NCBI RefSeq assembly: GCF_012972705.2
Contig: NZ_JABCSC020000001.1
Coordinates: 434,001-498,000 of the forward strand
Reading direction: 5' to 3'
Source of the DNA: Uliginosibacterium aquaticum
GTDB taxonomy: Bacteria > Pseudomonadota > Gammaproteobacteria > Burkholderiales > Rhodocyclaceae
Length of the DNA stretch: 64,000 bases
Part shown: positions 32,540-41,001 of the stretch, one piece after another
Layout: each line of letters begins with the position of its first letter
How positions within the stretch are numbered: the stretch's first letter is position 1
Notes under the pieces: generated by a model
What the model was told of the DNA's origin: nothing
Database searches by the model: none
Seen by the model: only the letters and a program-made list of their open reading frames with translations
Translations under genes and position numbers: made by a program

Positions 32540-33334
32540 TCAAGCCATTTCGCTCTCATGCCAATGAGCCAGCGAAAGTTTCGCCAGCCAGGCCATCAGC
32601 GAGAACAGCAGCACGCCGGTGATCGAGATCAGCAGCAGGGCGGCAAACAGACGCGGGATGTTGATCTGGAAGCCGGCCTGCAGGATCTCGTAGGCCAGCC
32701 CGGCGCCGGTGCCACCGGTGCCGGCCACGAACTCCGCCACCACCGCGCCGATCAGGGCCAGGCCGCTGGAAATGCGCAGGCCGCCGAAGAAGCAGGGCAG
32801 GGCACTCGGGATGCGCAGGCGGGTGAGCGTCTGCCAGCGCGAGGCGCCATTGATGCGGAACAGGTTCAGCAGGCCCGGATTCACGCTGCGCAGCCCCAGC
32901 ACGGTGTTGGAGATGATCGGAAACAGCGCGACCAGCGTGGCGCACACCACCAGGGCCGCAGTGGGATTCTTGACCCAGATGATGATCAGCGGCGCAATCG
33001 CCACCACCGGGGTGACCTGCAGCAGGATCGCGTAAGGGAACAGGCTGGTTTCGATCAGCTTGCTCTGTACGAACAGGAAAGCCGCTGCCACCCCCAGCAC
33101 CACCGCCACGAAGAAGGCCAGGAAGGTGATTTTGAGGGTGACGCCCAGCGCGCGCAGCAGGCCAGGGCCGTCGGTCCACAGGGTGGCGAGAATGTCGGTG
33201 GGCTTGGGCACCAGATAGGTCGGCACCTTCCAGGCGGTGCACAGCACTTGCCACACCAGCAGCAGGAAGACTCCGAGCAGCAAGGGGGCGACGATTTTCA
33301 CCACGGCAGGGCGGTGTAACAGAGGGGGTTTCAT
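32540..33334 (-). CDS. ABC importer permease of the Rieske operon
   Basis: This 264-residue protein is an SsuC/ThiX-type permease with about six membrane helices. The family loop near FRINGASRWQTLTRLRIPSALPCFFGGLRI contacts the ATPase (shown in part; EAA-like Gly at its centre). A GAGGAG lies six to nine bases upstream of the ATG. It is 11 bases downstream of the ATPase gene. It should import the substrate of the operon's oxygenases. Confidence 0.9.
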   Translation of the reverse strand: MKPPLLHRPAVVKIVAPLLLGVFLLLVWQVLCTAWKVPTYLVPKPTDILATLWTDGPGLLRALGVTLKITFLAFFVAVVLGVAAAFLFVQSKLIETSLFPYAILLQVTPVVAIAPLIIIWVKNPTAALVVCATLVALFPIISNTVLGLRSVNPGLLNLFRINGASRWQTLTRLRIPSALPCFFGGLRISSGLALIGAVVAEFVAGTGGTGAGLAYEILQAGFQINIPRLFAALLLISITGVLLFSLMAWLAKLSLAHWHESEMA

Positions 33335-33345
33335 GGTGGTGCTCC

Positions 33346-34179
33346 TCAGTCGTGCTGCAACTCGCCGCCACTGGCCGCCAGCAGACGGGCCGAGAGATCA
33401 CGGCAGTGTTCGGTGAAGGCTGGCGAGAGGCGGAATTCCTCATCGCGCTGCGGCTCGGGGATCGGCAGGTCGGCCACGATGCGCCCGGGGCGGGCGGCCA
33501 TCATCACGACGCGGCTGGAGAGGTACACCGCCTCGTAGATGCTGTGGGTCACGAAGATCACGCTGAGCTGGCCGGCTTTGGCTGCCCACAGGCTGCGCAG
33601 ATCGGCATCGAGCTTGTTGCGCGTGAATTCGTCGAGCGCGCCGAAGGGCTCGTCCATCAGCAACACATCCGGTTCGGTGACCAGCGCCCGCGCGATCGAG
33701 GCGCGCATCTGCATGCCGCCAGAGAGCTCGCGCGGATAGCAGTTGCCGAAGCGCCCGAGGCCGACCTGATTCAGCGCCTGTTGCACGCGTGACTCGCTTT
33801 CGGCCTTCGGGACTCCGGCCAGGTCCAGCGGCAGGCGCACATTGGCCGCCACGCTGGCCCAGGGCATCAGGGTGGCTTCCTGGAACACCATCGCGATCTT
33901 CAGGCCGCTCTTGCCGGGCGCATCCGCGCCCAGCCAGCGCAGATGGCCGTGCGAAGGCGATTCGAGCCCGGCGAACATCTTGAGCAGGGTGCTCTTGCCG
34001 CAGCCCGAAGGGCCCAGCAGCGAAACGAAATCGCCGCGCTGGATGATGAGGCGCACTTCGTCCAGCGCGCGGGTGCCGTTGGGATAGGTTTTCTCGACGC
34101 GGTTGGCGAACAGCACGCTGTCCGCGTCCGGCGCCAGCAGGGTCGGTTCCGGTTCGATATCCATGTATTTCATCAGCAT
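33346..34179 (-). CDS. ABC importer ATPase of the Rieske operon
   Basis: This 277-residue ATPase has Walker A GPSGCGKST, Q-loop VFQEATLMPW, signature LSGGMQMR, Walker B VLLMDEPFGALDEF and the H-loop in FVTHSIYEA. It groups with the taurine/sulfonate/pyrimidine-precursor importers. The ATG at 34179 has AGGAG seven bases upstream and avoids overlap with the preceding Rieske gene, which ends at 34205. Confidence 0.91.
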   Translation of the reverse strand: MLMKYMDIEPEPTLLAPDADSVLFANRVEKTYPNGTRALDEVRLIIQRGDFVSLLGPSGCGKSTLLKMFAGLESPSHGHLRWLGADAPGKSGLKIAMVFQEATLMPWASVAANVRLPLDLAGVPKAESESRVQQALNQVGLGRFGNCYPRELSGGMQMRASIARALVTEPDVLLMDEPFGALDEFTRNKLDADLRSLWAAKAGQLSVIFVTHSIYEAVYLSSRVVMMAARPGRIVADLPIPEPQRDEEFRLSPAFTEHCRDLSARLLAASGGELQHD

Positions 34180-34204
34180 GTTCAGCTCCTTCTGATCGCC
34201 GCGC

Positions 34205-35224
34205 TCAGGGGCGGAAAATTTCGGTTTCGCCATGCGCCGTCAGCAGGTCCATCAGCTGCTTGCGGATGATCAGGCCGGGTTTGTCCGAGGGCATGTGGAA
34301 CTCGACGCGGCGGCGCGTATCGACGCAGGCATCCGGGTCGGTGGCTTCGAGGATGTCGCGGTCCTCGGCGGTGATGGCCGCATCCCAGTCGATCAGCTCC
34401 TGCGTGCTGCAGGCTTCCTCTGTGTCGTTGCGATAGAGCCATTGCACGAGGACCATGTTGTCGTCGTCGATTGGCGTGGCGCAGTTGTAAATGATGTGAT
34501 CCGTGCCGCTGGCCGGGTAGGTGCAGCCAAAGCGGCGGCAGAAGGGCAGGTAGTAGCGATTGACGAGATGGCGATGGGTGATCGGCTCGGTGGTGCCGGT
34601 GACGCGGTGGCTGGCCTCCGGGTTGCGGATCGGCACGGTGGTGATGGCCTCGAAACCGTAGTCGGTTTCATTGAATTCGTAAGGTGCCGGCTGCGGCTGC
34701 TCGAGGATGCCGAAGTTGGCCTTGTGCACGAAGGAGAAGTGCGAGTTGTCGAAGCTGTTCTCCATCATGCGCAGCGGACTGGTTTTCCAGGTCTCGTAGA
34801 ACTGGAAGATGCGGCGATAGCCGGGCGCGCCGTCTTCGGGGAAATGCGGGATGTCGCGCAGTGGATCTTCCAGCGCGACCCACACATAGCCGTACTTCTC
34901 CTGGCAGTGAAAGGGTTTGACTCTGGCGCCCGGCGGAATCGCGCTGCCCGGGCTTTGCGGGATCTTCACGCAGGCGCCGCTGCAGTCGTAGCTCCAGCCG
35001 TGGTAGCCGCAGACGATGTGGCCGTTCTCCACGAAGCCCTTGGAGAGCTGCGCGGTGCGGTGGCAGCAGCGGTCCTGCAGGGCGGCGGGCGTGCCGTCGG
35101 CCTGCTTCCACAGCACGAGTTTCTCACCGAGCAGGGTGAAGGGCTTGGGGCCGTCGTCGAGGGCCGTCATCGGCATCAGTGCGTACCAGAAACGACGCAG
35201 CACGGCTTGTTGGGTGACCAGCAT
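34205..35224 (-). CDS. Rieske non-heme iron oxygenase, paralogue 1
   Basis: This 339-residue oxygenase has Rieske ligands C53/H55 and C72/H75 (CxH-x16-CxxH in RCCHRT and VCGYHGW). The mononuclear iron site is ENSFDNSHFSFVHK (D159, H162, H167). Length and single-subunit layout resemble HpxD and methylxanthine N-demethylases (NdmA/B) rather than two-subunit aromatic dioxygenases. Its first 122 residues align without gaps to the neighbouring paralogue with 27 differences. The ATG at 35224 has AGGAG nine bases upstream. Likely action: hydroxylation or oxidative N-demethylation of a purine-like ring, with electrons from the reductase at 30.1 kb. Confidence 0.92.
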   Translation of the reverse strand: MLVTQQAVLRRFWYALMPMTALDDGPKPFTLLGEKLVLWKQADGTPAALQDRCCHRTAQLSKGFVENGHIVCGYHGWSYDCSGACVKIPQSPGSAIPPGARVKPFHCQEKYGYVWVALEDPLRDIPHFPEDGAPGYRRIFQFYETWKTSPLRMMENSFDNSHFSFVHKANFGILEQPQPAPYEFNETDYGFEAITTVPIRNPEASHRVTGTTEPITHRHLVNRYYLPFCRRFGCTYPASGTDHIIYNCATPIDDDNMVLVQWLYRNDTEEACSTQELIDWDAAITAEDRDILEATDPDACVDTRRRVEFHMPSDKPGLIIRKQLMDLLTAHGETEIFRP

Positions 35225-35323
35225 TTTCGTGTACTCCTTGACTTCTACTGCTCCGGCCGGCGTGCCAATACGGTCGCCTTCGCCAGTGGGCTGCGCGGCA
35301 TGCCGGCAGCCATTCAATCCAAT

Positions 35324-35351
35324 CGTCATTCCGGCAGCCGCCGGCGTGACG
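35324..35351. repeat. REP-like hairpin between the Rieske genes
   Basis: cgtcattccggc (35324-35335) and gccggcgtgacg (35340-35351) form a stem with one mismatch, related to the element inside the cyn operon. Confidence 0.6.
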
Positions 35352-35356
35352 GGGGT

Positions 35357-36385
35357 TCAGGCCTGAGCCGTGGCGCGATGCACTTCCTGTTCGCCGTGCG
35401 CCTGCAACAGCGCCAGCAGGCGCCGGCGCATGATCAGGCCCGGCTGGTCTGCGGCCATGTTCTGCTCCATGCGGCGGCTCACATCCACGGGTGCATCGGC
35501 ATCCACCGTTTCGAGGATTTCCTTGTCCTCGGCGATTACGCGCAGATCCCAGTCGTTAAGCTCGCTGGCCGGGCAGTCGGCTTCACTGTCGTTGCGGTAG
35601 AGCCACTGCAGGATCTGGATGTGTGCGTCATCAATCGGTGTGGCACAGGTCACGATCAGGTGCTCCAGCCCGTTCGGATAGCTCAGGCCCAGGCGGCGGT
35701 TGAAGGGCAGGTGCCACTGATTGCGGAAGTGGCGCCGCGTGGTGGGCTCGGTGCTGCCGGTGATGCGGTGCGAGGCCGGCGGGTTGTTGATGACCAGCCG
35801 GGTTTCGGCCTCGAAGCCGTAGTCGGTTTCGCGGATCTCGAAGAACTCGGGTTTCTGTGCGTGGAACTGGCCGAAAGTGCCTTTGTGCACAAAGGCGAAG
35901 TGGGCCGCGTCGAAGCTGTTCTCCATCAATCGCAGGGCGCCAGTCTGCCAGCGCACGTCGAACTGCTGGATGCAGCGATAGCCGGGCGCGGCGTGTTCGG
36001 GGATCTCGAACACAGGTTTGAGCGGATCTTCCAGTGCCACCCACACATAGCCGTATTTCTCCTGGCAGTGAAAGGCGTCCACCTTCGCACCGGGTGGGAT
36101 CGTGTTGCCCGGGCTTTGCGGGATCTTCACGCAGGCGCCGCGGCAGTCGTATTGCCAGCCGTGGTAGCCGCAGACGATGTGGTCGCCCTCGACGAAACCT
36201 TTGGAGAGTTTCGCTGTGCGGTGGCAGCAGCGGTCACGCACGGCAGCCGGGCTGCCATCGGACTTCTGCCAGATCACGATGGGCTCACCGAGCAGGGTGA
36301 AGGGCTGCGGGCCGTTGGCGAGTTTTTCCATCGGCATGATGGCGTACCAGAAACGGCGCAGGGTTTTCTGTTGGGTCACGAGCAT
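35357..36385 (-). CDS. Rieske non-heme iron oxygenase, paralogue 2
   Basis: This 342-residue protein has the same architecture as its neighbour: Rieske ligands in RCCHRT and VCGYHGW, and iron site ENSFDAAHFAFVHK. The N-terminal Rieske domain is nearly the same as in paralogue 1, whereas the C-terminal substrate domain is more diverged (for example HLPFNRRLGLSYPNG against YLPFCRRFGCTYPAS). This suggests a shared electron donor but different substrates or ring positions. It starts 112 bases after the binding-protein gene. Confidence 0.92.
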   Translation of the reverse strand: MLVTQQKTLRRFWYAIMPMEKLANGPQPFTLLGEPIVIWQKSDGSPAAVRDRCCHRTAKLSKGFVEGDHIVCGYHGWQYDCRGACVKIPQSPGNTIPPGAKVDAFHCQEKYGYVWVALEDPLKPVFEIPEHAAPGYRCIQQFDVRWQTGALRLMENSFDAAHFAFVHKGTFGQFHAQKPEFFEIRETDYGFEAETRLVINNPPASHRITGSTEPTTRRHFRNQWHLPFNRRLGLSYPNGLEHLIVTCATPIDDAHIQILQWLYRNDSEADCPASELNDWDLRVIAEDKEILETVDADAPVDVSRRMEQNMAADQPGLIMRRRLLALLQAHGEQEVHRATAQA

Positions 36386-36497
36386 GATCGGTCTCCATGC
36401 GGGGCGGCGCTTTTTTCGCCTGCCGACCGGCGTGCCAGGAGGGTCGCCTTCGTCGGGTGCGCTGCGGCACGGGCCGCAGCGCGGTGCATGAATAGCT

Positions 36498-37496
36498 TCA
36501 GGGCATGATCTTCAGGTCCTTCACGAACTGAGTCGTGTAGGCCTTCTTCCAGTCCGTGTCCGCCTTGAGCAGGCCGGCACCGACCATGAACTTGTAGGTC
36601 TGCTCCCAGCGCGCATCGGTCATGATGCCGGCGCCATATTTGGCGGCGTCGCCCCCGTCAAAGACCTTGAGTTCCTTCATGCGCTTCACGCCGAAGGCGA
36701 TCTGCTCGTCTTCCATTTTCGGGTTGTCCTTCTTGATCAGCTCGTTGCCGGCGGCCGGGTCGGCGAGGTAGCTCTTCCAGCCTTCGATCGAGGCCTTGAC
36801 GAAGCGGGCCACCAGATCGGGCTTATCGGCGACGGTCTTCTGCATGGTCACGATGGTGGTGCCGTAGGGCGGGTAGCCCTCATCCGCGAACAGGAAAAAG
36901 TTGGCCTTCACGCCGTTCTTCATGGCCTGGAAAGGCTCGGAGGAGGGGTAGGCCTGCTGCGCCAGCGTGGCGTCAGCAAAGAAGGGCTGAAGGTTGAAGG
37001 TGTAGGGGCGGAACTGGGCATCGGTGAAGCCGTAGCGGGCCTTGATCCAGGGCAGCCAGGTGGTGTGCGCGGTGGTGCCGGCGAGGATGGTCTTGCCTTT
37101 CAGCTCGGCCAGGGACTTGACGTCGTCGTGCGTCATCATGCCCTGCAGGTCTTTCTGGAAAGAGGCGGCAACGGTGGTGACCGGCATGCCCTTCTCGATC
37201 GAGTTGAGCACCTGCAGGTCGTAGCCCATGATGAAGTCGGCCTGGCCGGCAGTGAGCAGCTGCATGCCGTTGACCTGCGGGCCGCCCATCTTGAGGGTTA
37301 CGTCCAGCCCGTACTTCTTGTAGATGCCCTTGGCGACAGCCTGATAGAAACCGCCGTGCTCGGCCTGGGCGTACCACGAGGTGAGGAAGGTGACCTTGTC
37401 GTCTGCTTTCACGGTGCTGGCGCCGAAGGCCAGCAGGGCGGCGGGAAGGATGGTGCCAAGCAGGCGACCAAGAGGGCTGCGGGTTGCTGTTGTCAT
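36498..37496 (-). CDS. NMT1/SsuA-type periplasmic binding protein of the Rieske operon
   Basis: This 332-residue receptor has a Sec signal peptide (hydrophobic stretch LLGTILPAALLAFGAS, cleavage near VKADD). The mature segment VTFLTSWYAQAEHGGFYQAVAKGI matches the NMT1/THI5-like family that binds pyrimidine precursors, riboflavin-like and other heterocycles. The ATG at 37496 has GGAGA seven bases upstream; a much longer upstream frame would not yield a signal peptide. It is the first gene of the seven-gene operon. The family supports an N-heterocyclic cargo, but the ligand is not known. Confidence 0.9.
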   Translation of the reverse strand: MTTATRSPLGRLLGTILPAALLAFGASTVKADDKVTFLTSWYAQAEHGGFYQAVAKGIYKKYGLDVTLKMGGPQVNGMQLLTAGQADFIMGYDLQVLNSIEKGMPVTTVAASFQKDLQGMMTHDDVKSLAELKGKTILAGTTAHTTWLPWIKARYGFTDAQFRPYTFNLQPFFADATLAQQAYPSSEPFQAMKNGVKANFFLFADEGYPPYGTTIVTMQKTVADKPDLVARFVKASIEGWKSYLADPAAGNELIKKDNPKMEDEQIAFGVKRMKELKVFDGGDAAKYGAGIMTDARWEQTYKFMVGAGLLKADTDWKKAYTTQFVKDLKIMP

Positions 37497-38069
37497 GCCG
37501 GTTCTCCGTTGAGAAGTTTTTTCGCATGGGGGGCCATGCGGGGAACCGGAACTCACAGGGGCGATTCGGATCTTGCGCGGGCTGCTGGCAAACCTGATCG
37601 GACCCCGGTGCGTTCCGTAACGAACACAAGCGCCCGCTGGCGGGCACACAGCCGTCAGCCAGGGCTGACGACTGCCGGAGCAATGACCTGTTGCGCATGC
37701 CCTGAGGCTTCACAACTGACAGCTTCTACTCCACTGCCTGTTTAGCAATCGGCGTGCCAAGCATGCGGGGAGAAATGGCGTGTTGATGAAAATCAAGGCT
37801 TTGGCTTGTGCGCCTATGCGCATGGCGTTGGCAGGGCCTGCTCAGGGCGGGCATGCAGGCATCTGAAGGGCACTTTGTTGGATCGCCACGCATGCGTTTG
37901 GGCACCGTGCGGGTGCAGTGTGCAGGCGCTTTTTGATGCTGCGGGCAGAGTCGGTTTGCTGCATTGCGGAGTGCGCTTTTTCCGCAATTGCACTAGGGTT
38001 TTCCCTAGGCCGAGAAACGGTGGGCAGAAGCCTGCTGCGGCCATCAGCCCCCCTTCTGGAGCCATGAAA
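37497..38069. other. Divergent regulatory region (Rieske operon / NADH dehydrogenase)
   Basis: No gene is supported in these 573 bases. It must contain the minus-strand promoter of the Rieske operon and the plus-strand promoter of the NADH dehydrogenase gene. A perfect palindrome is described separately at 37653-37670; a second small hairpin, cgcccgctggcgggc, lies at 37631-37645. The segment ttgcactagggttttccctagg near 37987-38008 contains the palindrome cctagg-like arms ccctag/ctaggg. Confidence 0.5.
37653..37670. promoter_or_regulatory. Perfect palindrome upstream of the Rieske operon
   Basis: CGTCAGCC-AG-GGCTGACG has eight-base arms and lies 157 bases upstream of the first gene's start codon. 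It may be an operator, but no dedicated regulator gene is adjacent. Confidence 0.4.
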
Positions 38070-39350
38070 ATGAGTGATCAAAAAAGGCCGGTAGTCATCA
38101 TCGTCGGTGCAGGTTTTGGCGGGCTCTCCGCTGCGCGTGCGCTGGCCAGTGCGGAGGTCGACATCGTGCTGGTAGACCAGCGCAATCACCACATTTTCCA
38201 GCCGCTGCTGTACCAGGTGGCCACGGCGAGCCTGTCGCCGGCCGACATCGCCGGGCCGGTGCGCAGCATCCTGTCCAGCCAGCCCAATGTCACGGTGGTG
38301 CTGGGCACGGTGACCGGCATCGACTCCGCCACCCGCAGCGTAAGCATCGACAATGGCGTGCGCAGCGGCGCGATTGCCTACGATTACCTGATCCTTGCCA
38401 CCGGTGCGCGCCATGCCTATTTTGGCAACGACCACTGGGAGCCTTACGCGCCAGGCCTGAAAACCATTGAAGATGCCACGAGCATCCGGCGGCGCTTGCT
38501 GTGGGCGTTCGAGCGTGCCGAGATGGCCACCGACATCGCCGAGCGCGATGCCAATCTCACGATCGTGATTGTGGGCGGCGGGCCGACCGGCGTGGAGCTG
38601 GCCGGCTCCATCATCGAACTCGCGCGTGCCGCACTGGCCAAGGACTTTCGCCGCATCGATCCGCGCAAGGCGCGGGTGCTGCTGGTGGAAGCCGGGCCAC
38701 GCATCCTGCCGAGCTTCACGCCCGAGTTGTCGGAGGCTGCCAAGCAGTCATTGGAGAAGCTGGGCGTGAGCGTGCGGGTGGATGCCCGGGTGATGAACTG
38801 TGATGCGGAGGGCGTGGTGATCGGTGAGGAGCGCGTACCGGCGGCCACCATCCTGTGGGCGGCAGGGGTGCAGGCTTCGCCGGCGGCGGGCTGGCTCGGC
38901 GCTGCGGCGGATCGTGCCGGGCGGGTGCTGGTCGGGCCGGACTTCAGTGTGCCGGGGCATGAAGGCGTGTTTGCGATTGGCGATACCGCCAGCCTTACCG
39001 ACGCAGCGGGCCAGCTTGTGCCCGGGGTGGCGCCGGCGGCCAAGCAGGCCGGGCGTTATGTAGGTGACCTGATCACGCGGCGGCTCAGCGGTTTTCCACA
39101 GCAGGCTCCGTTCCGTTATCGCAACTACGGCAATCTCGCCACCATCGGCCGCTATGCTGCGGTGGCCGATTTCGGCTGGATCCGCTTACGGGGCGCGCTG
39201 GCCTGGTGGCTGTGGGGCATTGCCCACATCTTCTTCCTGATCGATTTCCGCAACCGGGTGGCAGTGACGTTGGGCTGGTTGTGGTCATTCCTGACCTTCA
39301 AGCGCGGCGCGCGCCTGATCACCGGGATGCTGCGTACGCCGGGCAAGTAG
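38070..39350 (+). CDS. ndh: Type II NADH dehydrogenase
   Basis: This 426-residue FAD protein oxidises NADH and reduces quinone at the inner face of the membrane without pumping protons. Two dinucleotide-binding motifs are present: VVIIVGAGFGGLSAARAL at the N terminus and IVIVGGGPTGVELAG for NADH. The quinone-site segment GVAPAAKQAGRYVG and a C-terminal hydrophobic anchor (WWLWGIAHIFFLIDF) match NDH-2. The ATG at 38070 is favoured over 38064 because GGAG is eight bases upstream of it. Its gene is divergent from the Rieske operon. Confidence 0.92.
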   Translation: MSDQKRPVVIIVGAGFGGLSAARALASAEVDIVLVDQRNHHIFQPLLYQVATASLSPADIAGPVRSILSSQPNVTVVLGTVTGIDSATRSVSIDNGVRSGAIAYDYLILATGARHAYFGNDHWEPYAPGLKTIEDATSIRRRLLWAFERAEMATDIAERDANLTIVIVGGGPTGVELAGSIIELARAALAKDFRRIDPRKARVLLVEAGPRILPSFTPELSEAAKQSLEKLGVSVRVDARVMNCDAEGVVIGEERVPAATILWAAGVQASPAAGWLGAAADRAGRVLVGPDFSVPGHEGVFAIGDTASLTDAAGQLVPGVAPAAKQAGRYVGDLITRRLSGFPQQAPFRYRNYGNLATIGRYAAVADFGWIRLRGALAWWLWGIAHIFFLIDFRNRVAVTLGWLWSFLTFKRGARLITGMLRTPGK

Positions 39351-39365
39351 GCCAGGTTTGCGGGG

Positions 39366-39381
39366 CCGGCTTCAGCCGGCG
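39366..39381. repeat. Single REP palindrome (gccggcttcagccggc)
   Basis: This is the same hairpin core that occurs in each unit of the 29.7-30.1 kb array. It lies between the convergent ndh and allA genes and may act as a transcript end. Confidence 0.75.
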
Positions 39382-39426
39382 GCGCCCGGCGTGGTGATGA
39401 GGAGGGCCGTGCAGCTGAGCGTGCGC

Positions 39427-39924
39427 TCAGCGGTCTGCGGGGATACAGACCGTCGGTTCGAGCACGACTTCGTCGCAGTTCGGGCCTTCGCCGGCACGGT
39501 CCAGCACCAGGAAATCACTCACTGCGTCGATCGCCAGCAGCGGGTGATGCCAAGTGCCGGTGGCGTAATTCACGCCTTGCTGGCCGCTGGCGAGGAAGCA
39601 GCGCAGATCCTGCGCGGTGGGGGCGGCACCGGGTGGCGCGACGACGACCAGATAGGGTCGGTTTGAGAGCGGCACGAAGGCCTGCGAGGCGAGTGGATGA
39701 CGCTCCATCATGCTTACGGTGAAGGGCAGGGCGCGCGGCTGGCCGCGGAAGATGCTCACGATCAGGCGGCCGGCGGGCCCGGCGTCGAGCCCGGCCAGAT
39801 CGTGATAGCGCTCGGTGCTGCCGGCGTTGATGGTGAAGTGCTGCACAGCTTCGCTGGCTTCGATGACCTCACCGAAAGGCGCGAAGGCCTCGCGGCTGAG
39901 TGCTTCGACTTTGAGTTCGATCAC
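39427..39924 (-). CDS. allA: Ureidoglycolate lyase
   Basis: This 165-residue cupin-like enzyme splits ureidoglycolate into glyoxylate and urea, the last step of ureide breakdown. Family segments are [36 protein letters not shown] and the metal/active-site region [14 protein letters not shown]. It overlaps alc by four bases (ATGA), so it is coupled to allantoicase, whose product it consumes. It is the last gene of the gntR-ABC-alc-allA operon. Confidence 0.96.
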   Translation of the reverse strand: MIELKVEALSREAFAPFGEVIEASEAVQHFTINAGSTERYHDLAGLDAGPAGRLIVSIFRGQPRALPFTVSMMERHPLASQAFVPLSNRPYLVVVAPPGAAPTAQDLRCFLASGQQGVNYATGTWHHPLLAIDAVSDFLVLDRAGEGPNCDEVVLEPTVCIPADR

Positions 39925-40922
39925 GCCGCCACCTTGCCGAAGAGGCGCAGCCGGCTCACGCCGCCGTCCGGGAAAATGTTGAAGCGCACATGCGTCACCG
40001 GGCCCATCGCGATGCTGGCGAAGCGGTGCTCGGCATCCATGCGCAGTTTCTGCGGCTCCAGCAACTCCTCCCAGAACATGCTCTGGGTGATGAGCGTTTG
40101 TTCGGTGGCTTCACCCATGCAGGCGCCTTGCAGCGAGCAGGCGTCGGGGAAATTACCCTTGAAGTGGGCGGTGTCCACTTCGATGCGTTCGATGATGCCC
40201 GGAGCGGCCAGCGCGATGATGACCCAGTCATTGCCGGGCTCGCGGCGGCGGCGGGTTTCCCAGCCATCGCCCATGTTCACGCCACGGCCCGGCAGCAGCA
40301 GGGTGGCGGCCAGGCCGAAGTGTTCGTTGTTGGTGGCGACGACCCAGGCGCCGTTGATCGCGGCGGCCAGATCCAGTTCGCTGCCCGGCTTCACGGCGGA
40401 CGTGTCCGGCCGGCCATATACGCGCAGGCGGGCGATGCCACCGTCTGGGTAGATCGAGAGGCGCACATGGGTCCAGCGGCCAGCATCGCCAATCGCGTGG
40501 TAGTGGCGGCTGTTGCCGGCCAGCGCCACCGCCGGCAGCAGCGTGGTCCATTGCGTGTCGGCGCCCGGGATGGCGGCGTCGCTGCAGCAAGCTTCCAGCG
40601 AGGCGCCGGGCGGGTAGTTGCCGGTGAAGTGGCGAGTGTCGATCTCCACGCCGGCGATCTGGCCAGGGCGTGCCAGGCGCACGATGCACCAGTCATGGCC
40701 GGGGCCGCGTTTACGGCGCGATTCCCAGCCATCCATCCACTTGCCATGGGCGTCATACTTGCCCGGCACGAACACCGGCTCCTCCGGCGCCAGCATGCGC
40801 TGCATGTCGGCAAAGAAATCGTCGCTGCAGGCCACCGCAATCGCGCCCAGACGTGGGTCAGCGAGATTGGTATAGCGGCGGGTGAAGGCGGGGGCGTTGG
40901 GGTCGAGGGTGACGATGGCCAT
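39921..40922 (-). CDS. alc: Allantoicase
   Basis: This 333-residue enzyme hydrolyses allantoate to ureidoglycolate and urea. It consists of two related jelly-roll repeats; each has a GWE(S/T)RR(K/R)R motif and a [17 protein letters not shown] or [18 protein letters not shown] motif. The C-terminal [21 protein letters not shown] is typical. Length fits the family. It is downstream of the ABC importer genes and overlaps allA. Confidence 0.96.
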   Translation of the reverse strand: MAIVTLDPNAPAFTRRYTNLADPRLGAIAVACSDDFFADMQRMLAPEEPVFVPGKYDAHGKWMDGWESRRKRGPGHDWCIVRLARPGQIAGVEIDTRHFTGNYPPGASLEACCSDAAIPGADTQWTTLLPAVALAGNSRHYHAIGDAGRWTHVRLSIYPDGGIARLRVYGRPDTSAVKPGSELDLAAAINGAWVVATNNEHFGLAATLLLPGRGVNMGDGWETRRRREPGNDWVIIALAAPGIIERIEVDTAHFKGNFPDACSLQGACMGEATEQTLITQSMFWEELLEPQKLRMDAEHRFASIAMGPVTHVRFNIFPDGGVSRLRLFGKVAA

Positions 40923-41001
40923 GCTGTGGATCCTGTTTCAGTACCCCTGCAGCTTAGCTGTGGACGGGGTCGTGGCGGTGAATAGTGTTTATTGAAGCGT
41001 C

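Noticed and set aside
30749-33319. An 856-codon open frame on the plus strand, and similar long antisense frames at 14916-16442, 12907-14496 and 34232-36508
   Set aside because: They run opposite genes with clear family motifs, are rich in Arg, Gly, Ala and His, and lack any recognisable domain. They are expected in high-GC DNA.
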